DNA from: a bacterium
Lineage (GTDB): Bacteria; Chloroflexota; Anaerolineae; Caldilineales; Caldilineaceae
NCBI GenBank assembly: GCA_016124945.1
Contig: WGMT01000006.1
Coordinates: 62,001-126,000 of the forward strand
Direction of reading: 5' to 3'
Length of the DNA stretch: 64,000 nucleotides
The position numbers and the translations under genes were made by a program. Positions 8,697 to 18,101 of this stretch are shown here, piece by piece; position 1 is the stretch's first letter, and every line of letters starts with the position of its first letter. A model generated the notes under the pieces. It made no database searches and was not told the DNA's origin. It saw nothing but the letters and a program-made list of their open reading frames with translations.

Positions 8697-10991
8697 ATGA
8701 GGGGTGCAATGCGACATACACTGGTGGTTTTCATTTGGATTGCTCTACTTGTTGCCGGTTTCCTTGTACCGGCTCAGGTTCAGGCTGCGCCGTCGGCGCC
8801 CTTTGCCGTAGTCGTTGCGCAAGGGCTTAACATCCGCGCCACGCCTGGCACCGACGCTGCCATCGTCGGCGCGTTGGCAATTGACGACCGTGTCACCCTG
8901 TTGGGCCGCAGCGAAGACGGCTCCTGGCTGCGCATCGAGTCTGTCTCCGGCGTCAGTGGTTGGGTCTTCGCCGAATTGGTGCAGACCAGTGTGCCGGTGG
9001 CCGCACTGCCGGTGGTGGCGTCAGTCACCGCGCCCACCACCGGCGCAGCTACAACAGCCACAGTCGGCGAGGACGAAGCCAAAGCCAGCGTTGCCGCCGC
9101 CCTGGAACAACGACTCGCTGAAACAGGCAACCAGCCTGTCAACTACACGAATGCGCCCGCACCCAATGCCAATCCCGGCGCGGTGACACCGGGTAGCACC
9201 GCCACCGAGTCCGCCGCCGCCGGCGTGCAGTTGCAACCGCTCTGCCTGCCCAACCGGGTGCGCGCTGTGAGCCTGGGGGGCCGTCCGCAAGCCATCACCG
9301 CTGCGGCAGACCGGCTCTACGTGGCGCTCAGTGAATTCAACACCCTCATGGTGATCGATTCAGGCATGGACATGCTGTTGGGCACCAGCCGCACCACCGC
9401 CCAACGCCTCGGCGCCGTCGTCGCTTCCGGCGATTCGCTCTATGTTGGCGATACCGAACAGAACCGTCTCATCGTCACCACGCGCCAGGGCGCGGTACGC
9501 AGTGAGGTGCCGCTTTCGGCCACACCTGGCCCCATCGGCGTCACCGGGGATCGGGTCTTTGTGCTGCACCCGCAGATTGGCGCGGTGAGCATCGTCGATC
9601 TCTCGGCCAACAAGGTGATCGACACCATCACCGTCGGCCCCGATCCGGTGCAACTGGCCGTGATCAGTGGGCGCGCCTTCATCGTCCACGATGCCGGCTT
9701 CATCAGCATTGTCGACGCCTTTGGCCGCCGCCAGGAACAACTTCACCTGCCCCTAAACGACGTTTCTGGGATTACGGTCAACGCTGCTGAGGGCATGCTC
9801 TACATTGCAGGCGCCGCTGATCAGAAGATTGTCGCCCTCGACGTGAGCACATGGACATTGGCTCGCACCTGGTCGCTCGACATATTGCCCAGCAGCCTGG
9901 CCTACAATCCTGTTACCGATCACCTTTTCGTGCTCGACACCACCAGCCAGTTTCTCACTGTCCTCAGCGGCAAGGCGCCTGAACGGATTGGCCGTCTTCA
10001 GGTCAATAACCGCCCGGCACAGGACAACGGCAACGGCCTGGTGACGCTCGACGGCAAAATTTACATTGCCCATCCTAGCAACGATTACCTCGACGTCTGG
10101 CTCGATCGCACCTGCCCGAACGAAATCGGCGCGCCCAATCAGGCCGCAGTCGATGCCACTTACGTACGCACCGACCTGGCCCCCCGTTCGGTGGAAGCGC
10201 GGATCGGCATCCTGTGGCCGCATGGCGGCGCCAGCCCCAGCCAGGCCACCTTTGCCAATCTCACTGCCGCCCTCATCCGCCAAGACGGCGCCATCCCCGC
10301 CTGTGGCTGGGAACCGACTGTGACGTTGTGGGCGGCCATCGGCGACGCCCCAGCCAAACAGGTGGCCGTCGGCGCCCGCCGCATGATGACGGAAGCCAAC
10401 ACCACCTATCCTGTCTATGATTTCAATGATGTCGACGTGCGCGCCACCTACGAACAGCAGATCCCCATCCACTTTTCGGTGCGCGTCGACGGTGTGGAGA
10501 CGGCACAGAATGTGTGGACCCACTCGGCCACCGGCCAATATCTGCCTATGGTGCGCCCTGAGTTGGAAGGCATGATTGCCCGCTTTGACGGCGACGTGGA
10601 CACCCGCATTTGGGTCGAACGTCGGGCCACCGGTGTGGAAGTCTACGCCATGATCCTACGCGCCGGCACGTTGTTAGGGATCTCCCAATCTGCTGGGGGG
10701 CCGATCCCCCAGTTGCGCTGGGCGCTGGACAACGGCGTCACCGAGCCGGAACTCATTGTCGGTCGGCCTGAAACACGCCAGGAAGATGGCTTTGTCTATA
10801 CCGTGTGGCGCTTCCCCGGCCTTGATCCCGATGGTCTGCTTGTCAATGCCTCGCAGGTGCGCTTCTGGGTGGAAATCCCCGGCGTTGCTGTCAATAGCAG
10901 CATTCTGGCCTGGGGCGAAGACATTCGTACCCTGTACGCTCGCCTACCGGTGCCAGTGGTAGGGTGTCGGCAAGAGGTTGCGTCGCGGTAA
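8697..10991 (+). CDS. Exported SH3-domain and beta-propeller protein
   Basis: A 764-residue protein with a signal peptide (hydrophobic residues about 10-28, cleavage after QVQA), a bacterial SH3 domain (about 38-100; GLNIRATPGTDAAIVGAL, WLRIESVSGVSGWV), an Ala/Thr linker, then repeated 40-residue beta blades with YVTN-like signatures (about 185-480; LMVIDSG, ISIVDAFG, IVALDVSTW) and a C-terminal beta-rich region. Probably a cell-surface or wall-associated structural or binding protein. An alternative start at 8709 has a better-placed GAGGGG; both give a functional signal peptide. Downstream lies a 37-bp perfect hairpin. Confidence 0.75.
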   Translation: MRGAMRHTLVVFIWIALLVAGFLVPAQVQAAPSAPFAVVVAQGLNIRATPGTDAAIVGALAIDDRVTLLGRSEDGSWLRIESVSGVSGWVFAELVQTSVPVAALPVVASVTAPTTGAATTATVGEDEAKASVAAALEQRLAETGNQPVNYTNAPAPNANPGAVTPGSTATESAAAGVQLQPLCLPNRVRAVSLGGRPQAITAAADRLYVALSEFNTLMVIDSGMDMLLGTSRTTAQRLGAVVASGDSLYVGDTEQNRLIVTTRQGAVRSEVPLSATPGPIGVTGDRVFVLHPQIGAVSIVDLSANKVIDTITVGPDPVQLAVISGRAFIVHDAGFISIVDAFGRRQEQLHLPLNDVSGITVNAAEGMLYIAGAADQKIVALDVSTWTLARTWSLDILPSSLAYNPVTDHLFVLDTTSQFLTVLSGKAPERIGRLQVNNRPAQDNGNGLVTLDGKIYIAHPSNDYLDVWLDRTCPNEIGAPNQAAVDATYVRTDLAPRSVEARIGILWPHGGASPSQATFANLTAALIRQDGAIPACGWEPTVTLWAAIGDAPAKQVAVGARRMMTEANTTYPVYDFNDVDVRATYEQQIPIHFSVRVDGVETAQNVWTHSATGQYLPMVRPELEGMIARFDGDVDTRIWVERRATGVEVYAMILRAGTLLGISQSAGGPIPQLRWALDNGVTEPELIVGRPETRQEDGFVYTVWRFPGLDPDGLLVNASQVRFWVEIPGVAVNSSILAWGEDIRTLYARLPVPVVGCRQEVASR

Positions 10992-10997
10992 AGAAAT

Positions 10998-11084
10998 GAA
11001 TAAAGAATAAAGAATGTGTAGAGGATCCATACTCATTGAAGAGTATGGATCCTCTACACATTCTTTATTCTTTATTCTTTATTC
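10998..11084 (+). repeat. 37-bp perfect inverted repeat with GAATAAA heptamers
   Basis: Arms 10998-11034 and 11041-11077 are exactly complementary over 37 bp with a six-base loop. The outer arm is GAATAAA heptamers (one extra copy on the right, to 11084); the inner arm is unique (GTGTAGAGGATCCATACTC). It starts six bases after the stop codon of the preceding gene. Confidence 0.95.
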
Positions 11085-11170
11085 TGCTCGGTATCCCCGT
11101 CACAGATTTGTTGTAATAGACGCGCCTATGCTGTCTCCTATTGTGTATCATTTCACGGAAAGGACGTTTC

Positions 11171-12034
11171 ATGGCTGGGCAAGCAATGGTGGGGAAAGTG
11201 TGCATGGTCACCGGGGCCAATTCGGGTATCGGCAAGGTGACGGCATCGGCGTTGGCGAGCATGGGGGCAACGGTGGTGATGGTCTGTCGCAGTGCGGAAC
11301 GGGGCGAGGCGGCCCGCCAGGTCGTGGTGGCCGAGAGCGGCAACGAGCAGGTTGAACTGTTGCTGGCCGATCTCTCTTCAATGGCGTCGACACGGGCAAT
11401 GGTGGACGCATTCAACGCGCGCCATGATCGGCTGGACGTCCTCGTGAACAATGCCGGTGCGCTTTTCAACAGCTACCAGGAATCGGTGGACGGCTTTGAG
11501 ATGACCTTTGCCCTCAACCACATGGGCTACTTCCTGCCCACCGTGCTGCTGTTGGATCTGATCAAGGCCAGCGCGCCTGCCCGTATCATCAATGTCTCGT
11601 CCGACGCACACCGCGCCGGCAAGGTGGACTTCGACGATCTTCAGAACCGCAAAAAGTATAGCGCATTTGGCGTCTATGCCGAAACGAAGTTGGAGAATGT
11701 CCTTTTTACCAAGGAACTTGCCCGTCGCCTGGAGGGGACGGGGGTTACCGTGAATGCGCTCCATCCCGGCTTTGTGCGAACCAATTTCGGCAACAACGCC
11801 ACCGGCAACGGCTTCGCCGGTATGGCGTTGAACTTGATCTCCAAGTTGATCGCCATCACGCCGGAGCAGGGCGCGGAAACCTCTATTTATCTCGCGTCCT
11901 CACCCGAAGTGGAAGGCGTCAGCGGCGCTTACTTTGACAAAAAGAAGGCGGTCAAACCGGCGAACCAGGCCAACGACGAGGTCGCGGCGCGGCGGTTGTG
12001 GGCGGAGAGTGAGCGGCTGGCGGGAATTGAGTAA
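11171..12034 (+). CDS. Short-chain dehydrogenase/reductase (retinol dehydrogenase-like)
   Basis: A 287-residue NAD(P)-dependent oxidoreductase with a Rossmann fold: TGANSGIGK cofactor loop near the N-terminus, NNAG, the active-site Ser in NVSSDAH, and the YAETK (YxxxK) catalytic pair. The overall pattern is that of the retinol-dehydrogenase/WW-domain oxidoreductase-like SDRs, which act on lipophilic alcohols or ketones; the substrate here is unknown. ATG at 11171 is chosen because GGAAAGGA precedes it; an upstream TTG in frame has no ribosome site. The stop codon lies inside a 14-bp repeat. Confidence 0.88.
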   Translation: MAGQAMVGKVCMVTGANSGIGKVTASALASMGATVVMVCRSAERGEAARQVVVAESGNEQVELLLADLSSMASTRAMVDAFNARHDRLDVLVNNAGALFNSYQESVDGFEMTFALNHMGYFLPTVLLLDLIKASAPARIINVSSDAHRAGKVDFDDLQNRKKYSAFGVYAETKLENVLFTKELARRLEGTGVTVNALHPGFVRTNFGNNATGNGFAGMALNLISKLIAITPEQGAETSIYLASSPEVEGVSGAYFDKKKAVKPANQANDEVAARRLWAESERLAGIE

Positions 12035-12058
12035 TGCGTAAGACGTAATGCGTAAGGC
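12031..12058 (+). repeat. 14-bp tandem repeat overlapping the SDR stop codon
   Basis: Two copies of GTAATGCGTAAGAC/GGC (12031-12044, 12045-12058), that is four heptamers. The first copy contains the TAA stop of the SDR gene. Confidence 0.85.
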
Positions 12059-12113
12059 TGCGTAGTGGATGTGGCTTCGGAATTGGGCACACCTGCCTGT
12101 GAACCTTATTCAT

Positions 12114-12231
12114 TGTCATTAAGTTAAGAAATTCGGTACCCATTATACTGCGGAGTGAGCATCCTCAGATGCGGGTGCACACGGGTAGAGCCGCATCTGA
12201 GGATGCTCACTCCGCGCTTAACTTAATGACA
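12114..12231. repeat. Nested double palindrome between convergent genes
   Basis: An inner pair, 12150-12174 and 12191-12215, is perfectly complementary over 25 bp; an outer pair, 12114-12128 and 12217-12231, is perfectly complementary over 15 bp. The whole can fold as a bulged cruciform or serve as a bidirectional terminator between the SDR gene and the convergent hydrolase gene. No T-tract on either side. Confidence 0.92.
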
Positions 12232-12239
12232 TTGACTCC

Positions 12240-13460
12240 TTACTCATTTTTAATTGTCGGCAAATACACCTCATGGAACTCAAAATCGGGTAAATTTCTA
12301 TCCAGTGCTTCGAGACGGCGCAGCGCGTCGAGTGCTTGAAGCGGCTGGAAGTTGCAGTGGCCGAAGACGTCGACACCGATGGCGTCGTAGAAGGCGCTGC
12401 GTCCTTGCGCGTTGACTCGCTCGCGGTAGCGATCCACCTGCTGGTAGGGGACAACCGGATCACGGGTGGTGTGGAGCGTCACCAACGGCACCTGTAGGTA
12501 ACCGCCGGCCTGGTAGTTGACGGCAATTTCAGTCAGCGCAGCAGGGTCCGCAGTGAAGCGGGCCACCTGCTGATTGAGCGCATCATCGTCGGTGGAGCCG
12601 GTGTAGACGCGGTCCTGATTGCCGAAGGGCTGCCCACCCAGAGTGGTCACCGCGTCGTTGGTGCCTTTGACGTTATACCAGAGCACATCTTCAATCGCGT
12701 CGACGATGCCGGCAATCTGATCGTCCGGCACGGGGATAGCGGTGACGGCGAGCAATTGATCGACCTTTGCCCGGTTATTGGGATCGAGCAGCGCCGGCTT
12801 CACCGTGTCGCTGTAGACACTACTCCAATTGACAAAGAGTTCGTTGGGAATGTCCACAGCCGAGCCGCCGAAGGGCAAAAGCAGATCGGGGAAGAAGTAG
12901 TCGAAAACCACACGCGTGTCAACGTAGTAGTCGGCCTGACGCTGAAAATCGCCGTAAGGACCGCACAACGCCACGCCACCGTCAAAGACATCCGGTCGTC
13001 GCTCCGCCGCAAGCGTAGCCACCAGCCCACCTTGTGACACCCCAATTAAGTAGATGCGCGATGGTTCGCCCCTCTGCTGCCGGAAGATGCTCACCAGGTC
13101 GATCAGGCTCTCTATCCCATCAAGAACGGCCAATCCATTGCGGCTGTAGCTGCTTGTGGCAAAACCATAGCCAAAGAATTGCAGCGCGTCTACGATGGAA
13201 GTGCCGTCGGGCAAGGTGACCACGTTGGCAATAGGTTCATCCGGCGCAATATAGCCGTGGGCGTAGATCAGCAGTGTGCCGTTCCAGTTTGATGGTACAC
13301 AGATCAAGTACTTGGCGCCGTTGCTCTGCGTCCCCTCCGGATCGCACGTTGCCAGTGGATTGGCTGTCGGCGCATCTAGGGGCGCCGCCGCTGTGGTCTG
13401 CGGCCAAAAACAGAACATCCCTGCCAAAATCAAAACCAACCAGAGTGCATGGCGTTTCAT
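12240..13460 (-). CDS. Exported alpha/beta hydrolase
   Basis: A 406-residue protein with a signal peptide (hydrophobic residues 5-25, cleavage near TTAAA). The mature part is an alpha/beta hydrolase: oxyanion-side LIYAHGYIAPDEP, nucleophile elbow GVSQGG, and a likely catalytic His in the C-terminal GHCNFQP. A Cys pair (LATCDPEG, LICVPSNW) is close to the N-terminus, suggesting a disulfide in an extracytoplasmic enzyme. The substrate could be an ester or a peptide; the family is broad. A ribosome site (ACAGGA) lies before the ATG. Confidence 0.8.
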   Translation of the reverse strand: MKRHALWLVLILAGMFCFWPQTTAAAPLDAPTANPLATCDPEGTQSNGAKYLICVPSNWNGTLLIYAHGYIAPDEPIANVVTLPDGTSIVDALQFFGYGFATSSYSRNGLAVLDGIESLIDLVSIFRQQRGEPSRIYLIGVSQGGLVATLAAERRPDVFDGGVALCGPYGDFQRQADYYVDTRVVFDYFFPDLLLPFGGSAVDIPNELFVNWSSVYSDTVKPALLDPNNRAKVDQLLAVTAIPVPDDQIAGIVDAIEDVLWYNVKGTNDAVTTLGGQPFGNQDRVYTGSTDDDALNQQVARFTADPAALTEIAVNYQAGGYLQVPLVTLHTTRDPVVPYQQVDRYRERVNAQGRSAFYDAIGVDVFGHCNFQPLQALDALRRLEALDRNLPDFEFHEVYLPTIKNE

Positions 13461-13491
13461 ATCCTGTTGCCGAGTCCTTTTGTATACAGAG

Positions 13492-13538
13492 AGACTCAGT
13501 CATTCACGATTTGTCCTAAATCGTGAATGACTGAGTCT
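13492..13538 (-). terminator. 21-bp perfect hairpin between MazG gene and hydrolase gene
   Basis: Arms 13492-13512 and 13518-13538 are perfectly complementary with a five-base loop. It lies downstream of the MazG-like gene and upstream of the hydrolase, both on the minus strand. No T-run follows, so termination is likely but not certain; a role in blocking read-through or in mRNA protection fits equally. Confidence 0.6.
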
Positions 13539-13578
13539 GCTTAAATCAAACGAGACTACGTGATTGGGCGGTTCACAC

Positions 13579-13917
13579 TTACCGCTGATCCCCATCTCCT
13601 TGAATCATGCCACGCTCCTGCCGAGAAAAGAGTTTCTCAATATTGCCGCCGGCTACCTCAGCCAAGGACAGATCCAACTCGGTGCAGATCTGCGCTAGAT
13701 ACCAGAGAACGTCACCCAGTTCGCCCTTGAGCGCCTCGCGATCCTCTGCGCCGATGACGCCCTGCTTGTCGCGGAAGATCTTCTTGATCTTCCCTGCAAC
13801 TTCCCCGGCTTCGTTGACCAACCCAAGCGTGGGATAGACGATTGCGTGATCTGTGTGCACAAGCCCCCATGTCTTGCGCGACTCTCGTTGATAGACGTTG
13901 AATTCTTCGATCTGCAT
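13579..13917 (-). CDS. MazG-like nucleotide pyrophosphohydrolase
   Basis: A 112-residue all-helical protein with the metal-binding helices of the MazG superfamily: NEAGEVAGKIKK (ExxxE-type) and GELGDVLWYLAQ (ExxD). Such enzymes hydrolyse NTPs or dNTPs to the monophosphate and pyrophosphate, clearing abnormal nucleotides. Single-domain length fits the short MazG-like proteins rather than the two-domain E. coli MazG. It stands alone between a stress-protein gene upstream and an exported hydrolase downstream. Confidence 0.88.
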   Translation of the reverse strand: MQIEEFNVYQRESRKTWGLVHTDHAIVYPTLGLVNEAGEVAGKIKKIFRDKQGVIGAEDREALKGELGDVLWYLAQICTELDLSLAEVAGGNIEKLFSRQERGMIQGDGDQR

Positions 13918-13990
13918 GGAGATGACCTTCTAGATTGGCGTAATGGTTCAGTTAAGTCGGGGTATGGCGAGATTACCAAAGAACACGGGA

Positions 13991-14812
13991 TTACCAAAGA
14001 AAAAGCGCCGCCGGCAGATTTTCCAATCCACTGCCGCGACGGCTGACAAGCGTGCTATGACGTCCACCGTTGCCATTGGCAACCTCTTTGGCCAGCGACT
14101 GCGACGTCACATTGTGGTAGACGATTTCAAGGTTGCGTCCGGCCAACAGTTGATCAACCTGGGTACGCACGGCGTCGACGTTTTGGGCTTCTGCCGCCAC
14201 CAACACAATCAACGGGCTGTCGTAGAGTTCGGCCAGCCGAGCCGCTGCGTAGATCCGTTGTCCTTCGACGTTCTCGTCCACTGTGACGAAGACAGGCTGA
14301 CAAGGCTGGATCTCCTGTTGGAGCACGAAGAGGGGGAATCGATGACCGCCTATCACCGTCTTTGTCACCGATCCTATGCCGCGTTGGATCGGAGAAATGA
14401 GCGACCAACCGGATCGGCCCATACTCAGTAGATCGTCTTCGCCGGCGGCAGCCATCAACTGCGCTGCCACCCCACCCTGACGAACCTGAAAGCGCCAGCG
14501 GACGTTGAAGTCATTGGCAATCTGTGCGCCCCAACTTTCCGCCCGATCAATCATCACACGGGATTCTCGTTCCAGGATCTGCTGATCGAACAGGCGCGGC
14601 TGCGCCGACGGGATGGCGATCTCGTGGGCAATTTGCATCGCCGCCAGACGCTGCAAATTCGCGTCCTGTACAAAGACGCCTTCGAGGCGCACACCCAGAT
14701 GGGCGGCAATGTACGCCGCAGTACGCAGCACAGAACGGCTACAAGGTGAAGTGTCCACGGCTACTACCAATCGGCGAATCGCTACATCTGTAGTCGTTGC
14801 CATCGTCTGCAT
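13991..14812 (-). CDS. Universal stress protein, tandem UspA domains
   Basis: A 273-residue cytoplasmic protein. The first UspA domain (residues about 8-150) starts with RLVVAVDTSPCSRSVLRTAAYIA and ends with a GRSG ... GIGSVTKTVI nucleotide-loop-like motif, though the spacing differs from the canonical G-x2-G-x9-G(S/T). The second, poorly conserved half (about 160-260) begins PVFVTVDEN and lacks the loop. A strong AGGAGGG ribosome site precedes the ATG at 14812. It is 29 bases downstream of the Lon-type protease gene on the same strand, so both may be expressed together under stress (inference). Confidence 0.8.
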   Translation of the reverse strand: MQTMATTTDVAIRRLVVAVDTSPCSRSVLRTAAYIAAHLGVRLEGVFVQDANLQRLAAMQIAHEIAIPSAQPRLFDQQILERESRVMIDRAESWGAQIANDFNVRWRFQVRQGGVAAQLMAAAGEDDLLSMGRSGWSLISPIQRGIGSVTKTVIGGHRFPLFVLQQEIQPCQPVFVTVDENVEGQRIYAAARLAELYDSPLIVLVAAEAQNVDAVRTQVDQLLAGRNLEIVYHNVTSQSLAKEVANGNGGRHSTLVSRRGSGLENLPAALFLW

Positions 14813-14841
14813 CGTCCCTCCCTCCTAAACAGTTTTTAACT

Positions 14842-17295
14842 TCACTTCTTCTTCGCCTGTTTTGCTTTGCTCGTTTTCGCTGTGCCCGTCTCTAGATGAA
14901 AGCTAAACCAGCGTTCGGCGAAGCTGCGCAGCCGTTCCTGTACGGCGTGGTTGACCGTCTCTTTCGGGTACTCACCGTGTTCGTCCATTTCGCCTGCTGC
15001 AACGCCGGTAAGTAGCTCGATCCCCTGTGCCACGGTCTCCACAGCGTAGATATGAAACTTGCCCGCTTCCACCGCATCGATCACCGGCTTGCGCAACATC
15101 AGATGACGGACATTGGACTGTGGAATCAAGACGCCCTGGTCGCCTGTCAACCCCCGCGCCTGACAGATAGCAAAAAATCCTTCGATCTTCTCGTTGACGC
15201 CACCGATGGTCTGCACATTGCCGAACTGGTCTACCGAACCGGTGACTGCCAGCGATTGCCGAATGGGGATCCCGCTCAGCGCTGAAAGAAGGGCGTACAA
15301 CTCGGTGGTAGAAGCGCTATCGCCGTCGACGCCGCCGTACGACTGCTCAAAGACAAGACTGGCGTATAGCGAAAGCGGATAGTCGGTGGCGTAGTGTGTG
15401 CTTAAGTACGAGGCCAGGATCAAGACGCCTTTGCTGTGAATCTGCCCACTGAGGGCTACTTCACGTTCAATGTTGACCACCTCGCCCGCGCCCATGCGCA
15501 CCCGCGCCGTGATGCGGCTAGGCTGGCCAAAACGGATCTTGCCCATTTCCAGTACCGAAAGCCCGTTGATCTGCCCGATGCGCGCGCCGCTGGTCTCGAT
15601 GTGTACCGTCCCCTGTAGAATCGATTCACGGCTGCGCTCAGGAACGCGACCCGAACGGTATTCCTGGGCGGCAATGGTCTGTTCAATATGTTTTTGGCGG
15701 ATGATCTCTTCCTTGTCGCAGCCGGCCCAGTAATCGGCCTCTTGAAGTAGATCGGTAATCGCCGTCACCCGCATTGAGATTTTGTTGGCATCGCCCGCCA
15801 TGCGCGCGCTCTCTTCGACAACACGAGCAATCGACGGTGCATCCAGGGGGCGTAGGTGGCGTTCCTGTGCGATTGAGGCCAATAAGCGGGCGTAGCGCAG
15901 CTCAGATTCCGGTGTGCGCTCCATTCGATCTTCAAAGTCGGCCACTACCTTGAAGAGTTCTTCGAAGTCGGGATCGTTCTGGCTGAGCATGTAGTAGAGC
16001 ATGGGATCGCCGACCAGCGCTACCTTGAGCTCAAGTGGGATGGGTTGTGGTTCTAGCGTAATCACATTGACCTGGCTGAGCATCTGGCCCGGCGTTTCAA
16101 TGCGGATTTGCCCGGAACGTAAGGCACGCTTCAGTCCTTCCCAAGCGTAAGGTTCTAGGAGGAGGCGGCGGGCGTCGATCATGAGGTAGCCGCCGTTGGC
16201 ACGATGCAGTGCACCGCTGCGGATAAGCGTAAAGTCGGTGTCCATGCCCCCCATGCGAGTGACATACTCAACGCGCCCCACCAGATTGCCATAGGCCGGA
16301 TTGTCTTCGTAAATTACAGGCGAGCCCTGTTGATGGCTACGGTCGATGAGCACGTTAACCCGATAGCGGTTGTGGTCCGACTGCTGGGATGCCCCGCGCT
16401 GCAGTGTCCCCTGCTCCGAGGGCGGTTGTTCATCACTGGTATGCGTTACAAAGTGGGCCAGATTTTGCAGAACGTCGGCCTGTAGCGCCTGAAGATGACG
16501 CTGGATGACCTCTTGCTCGGCATACTGTTCGCGCAGCCGGGAGATGATCGGCTCCACAGTAAATCGAGTAATCTCTTCTTGGAGTGCCCGTAGGGCGGTG
16601 CGTGCTTCTCGTTCCCAATCAGGCGCTTGTTGGAGCACTGCCTGTAACTTACCTTGCATTTCTTCAATCTGGAGGCGAACCCGTTCTTTTGTCTCCTCAT
16701 CAAGTTTTTGAAATGCCTCAGGCTCAACCACCTCGTTGTTTTCATCAACCGGTGCAAAGACCAAACCTGAGGGCGTACGTAAGAGGTCGAGCTGTTTGCT
16801 ACGTGCTTCCTCCTGAAGTACGCGGAATGCTGCGTCCTGGCGCTCGCGTAGTGCAGCTTCAACTGCCTGTAAGCGAATACGGTATTCCTCTGTCTCAAAG
16901 GCTGCCGGCAGCACTGTGTGCAATTCTTCGATCATAGTGTCTAATGTACGACTGAATCGTGCCCCTTGCCCTGCCGGTAGTTGAATCGCAAGAGGACGGT
17001 AACTGTCGTCGAAGTTATAGACGTAGCACCAATCAGGCGGTGTTTCTTCGGCGGCGGCCTGCTGTGCCAGGAAATCTTCGATCAACTCGTGGCGACCGCT
17101 GCCGGTATGCCCCAGCGCAAAGATGTTAAAGCCGGGTTGGCGAATGCCGATTGCAAATTCTACAGCTTCGGCGGCGCGCTTCTGCCCCACAATTTCTTCA
17201 ACTGGGGGAAGATCGGCAGTCGTCTCAAATGAGAGCAGGCTTAAATCTGTGAAGGTGTAAAGCTGAGTAGGTGTTAAGGGGTGCACGCTAGACAT
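14842..17295 (-). CDS. Lon-type ATP-dependent protease (LonB/YcbZ-like)
   Basis: An 817-residue protein. The N-terminal part carries a P-loop (GHTGSGR, about residues 62-68) inside an AAA region interrupted by a long charged coiled coil (about 180-290). The C-terminal S16 protease domain has the catalytic dyad: Ser660 in VDGDSASTTE and Lys703 in GGVNEKIEGF. It lacks the Lon N-terminal substrate domain and a clear membrane segment, so it belongs with the predicted Lon-related proteases (YcbZ type) rather than housekeeping Lon. The ribosome site AGAGGA precedes the ATG. A 16-bp triplicated repeat lies 30-80 bases upstream and may be an operator. Confidence 0.88.
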   Translation of the reverse strand: MSSVHPLTPTQLYTFTDLSLLSFETTADLPPVEEIVGQKRAAEAVEFAIGIRQPGFNIFALGHTGSGRHELIEDFLAQQAAAEETPPDWCYVYNFDDSYRPLAIQLPAGQGARFSRTLDTMIEELHTVLPAAFETEEYRIRLQAVEAALRERQDAAFRVLQEEARSKQLDLLRTPSGLVFAPVDENNEVVEPEAFQKLDEETKERVRLQIEEMQGKLQAVLQQAPDWEREARTALRALQEEITRFTVEPIISRLREQYAEQEVIQRHLQALQADVLQNLAHFVTHTSDEQPPSEQGTLQRGASQQSDHNRYRVNVLIDRSHQQGSPVIYEDNPAYGNLVGRVEYVTRMGGMDTDFTLIRSGALHRANGGYLMIDARRLLLEPYAWEGLKRALRSGQIRIETPGQMLSQVNVITLEPQPIPLELKVALVGDPMLYYMLSQNDPDFEELFKVVADFEDRMERTPESELRYARLLASIAQERHLRPLDAPSIARVVEESARMAGDANKISMRVTAITDLLQEADYWAGCDKEEIIRQKHIEQTIAAQEYRSGRVPERSRESILQGTVHIETSGARIGQINGLSVLEMGKIRFGQPSRITARVRMGAGEVVNIEREVALSGQIHSKGVLILASYLSTHYATDYPLSLYASLVFEQSYGGVDGDSASTTELYALLSALSGIPIRQSLAVTGSVDQFGNVQTIGGVNEKIEGFFAICQARGLTGDQGVLIPQSNVRHLMLRKPVIDAVEAGKFHIYAVETVAQGIELLTGVAAGEMDEHGEYPKETVNHAVQERLRSFAERWFSFHLETGTAKTSKAKQAKKK

Positions 17296-17326
17296 CTGAT
17301 TCCTCTTGCTAATACTGGCAATCTAT

Positions 17327-17374
17327 CTGGAAATCACATTGGCTGGAAATCACATCGGCTGGAAATCACATCGG
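17327..17374 (-). promoter_or_regulatory. Three tandem 16-bp repeats upstream of the Lon-type gene
   Basis: Units 17327-17342, 17343-17358 and 17359-17374 (CTGGAAATCACATYGG) are head-to-tail; on the coding strand of the protease gene they read CCGATGTGATTTCCAG. They lie 32-79 bases before its start codon, where a regulator would bind. The second and third units are identical; the first differs at one base. Confidence 0.6.
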
Positions 17375-18101
17375 GCAGCAGAGTGCTCTGTGGGCGAATA
17401 TACCTCGTCGGGCTGCTGTAATTCTCCAAATAGGGGCTAAGGGCAGCTAGCCGGTGAGTAAAAATAGAGTACCATGCGCTGCATTGCATTGACAATCCAC
17501 TGCAAACGTAAGTACAACAACACACAACAAGCAGTCTTAAGGTTAAGCTATCCACATGTACAGGCAGTTAACTCTACGAACAGTGATTGGGCGAAGTATG
17601 CTGCGTTTCGTATGATACCGGCTATGCTTATGCACAGATTGTGCAAATTGCCTAGGTTTTTCGTAATGAAAACTGCTATTTCATGGTGGACAGAGATACC
17701 AATTCGATGTATGATCAGAGCGACCCAACAATGTTGTAAGAAAGCAGGGCATCGCCTAAACTTTTGGGAACACATGAACGAAGATGTATCTTACCGTTTT
17801 CTGAAGCTTTGGTATACTGGCATCATGTGTTATTCATGGGGTTTTCGAACAACTCGAAGTCGATGTGCCACGCTTAACACAACGATTGATCTAACAACGA
17901 CTAATGCAATAAGGCGCCGAAGTTGAGTTTCTCCTGTTGCAAACCTCGCATCCACTTTGATCTGTTCCATGTCATTGCTCTGGTTTCATAATAAGCTCTG
18001 GTTTCATAATAGAGAATATATTTCTTTAAGATTAGTCTGATCTATCTTCATATTGCAGCATGTACTGCAGTTGGTTTCATTGAGGCGTAAGGAGACTTCG
18101 T
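17375..18101. other. Long intergenic region, no gene recognised
   Basis: About 730 bases of visibly more AT-rich sequence between the divergently transcribed Lon-type and CBM48 genes. An open frame at 17474-17926 has no ribosome site, no family resemblance and a Cys/Arg/Trp-rich composition unlike a real protein. An 18-bp direct repeat (GCTCTGGTTTCATAATAA) stands at 17977-17994 and 17995-18011, about 90 bases before the CBM48 gene. A TTGACA at 17489 has no good -10 box. Confidence 0.5.

Noticed and set aside
17474..17926. Open frame of 150 codons in the long intergenic region
   Set aside because: No ribosome site, odd Cys/Arg/Trp-rich composition, no family resemblance, and it lies in visibly AT-richer sequence.
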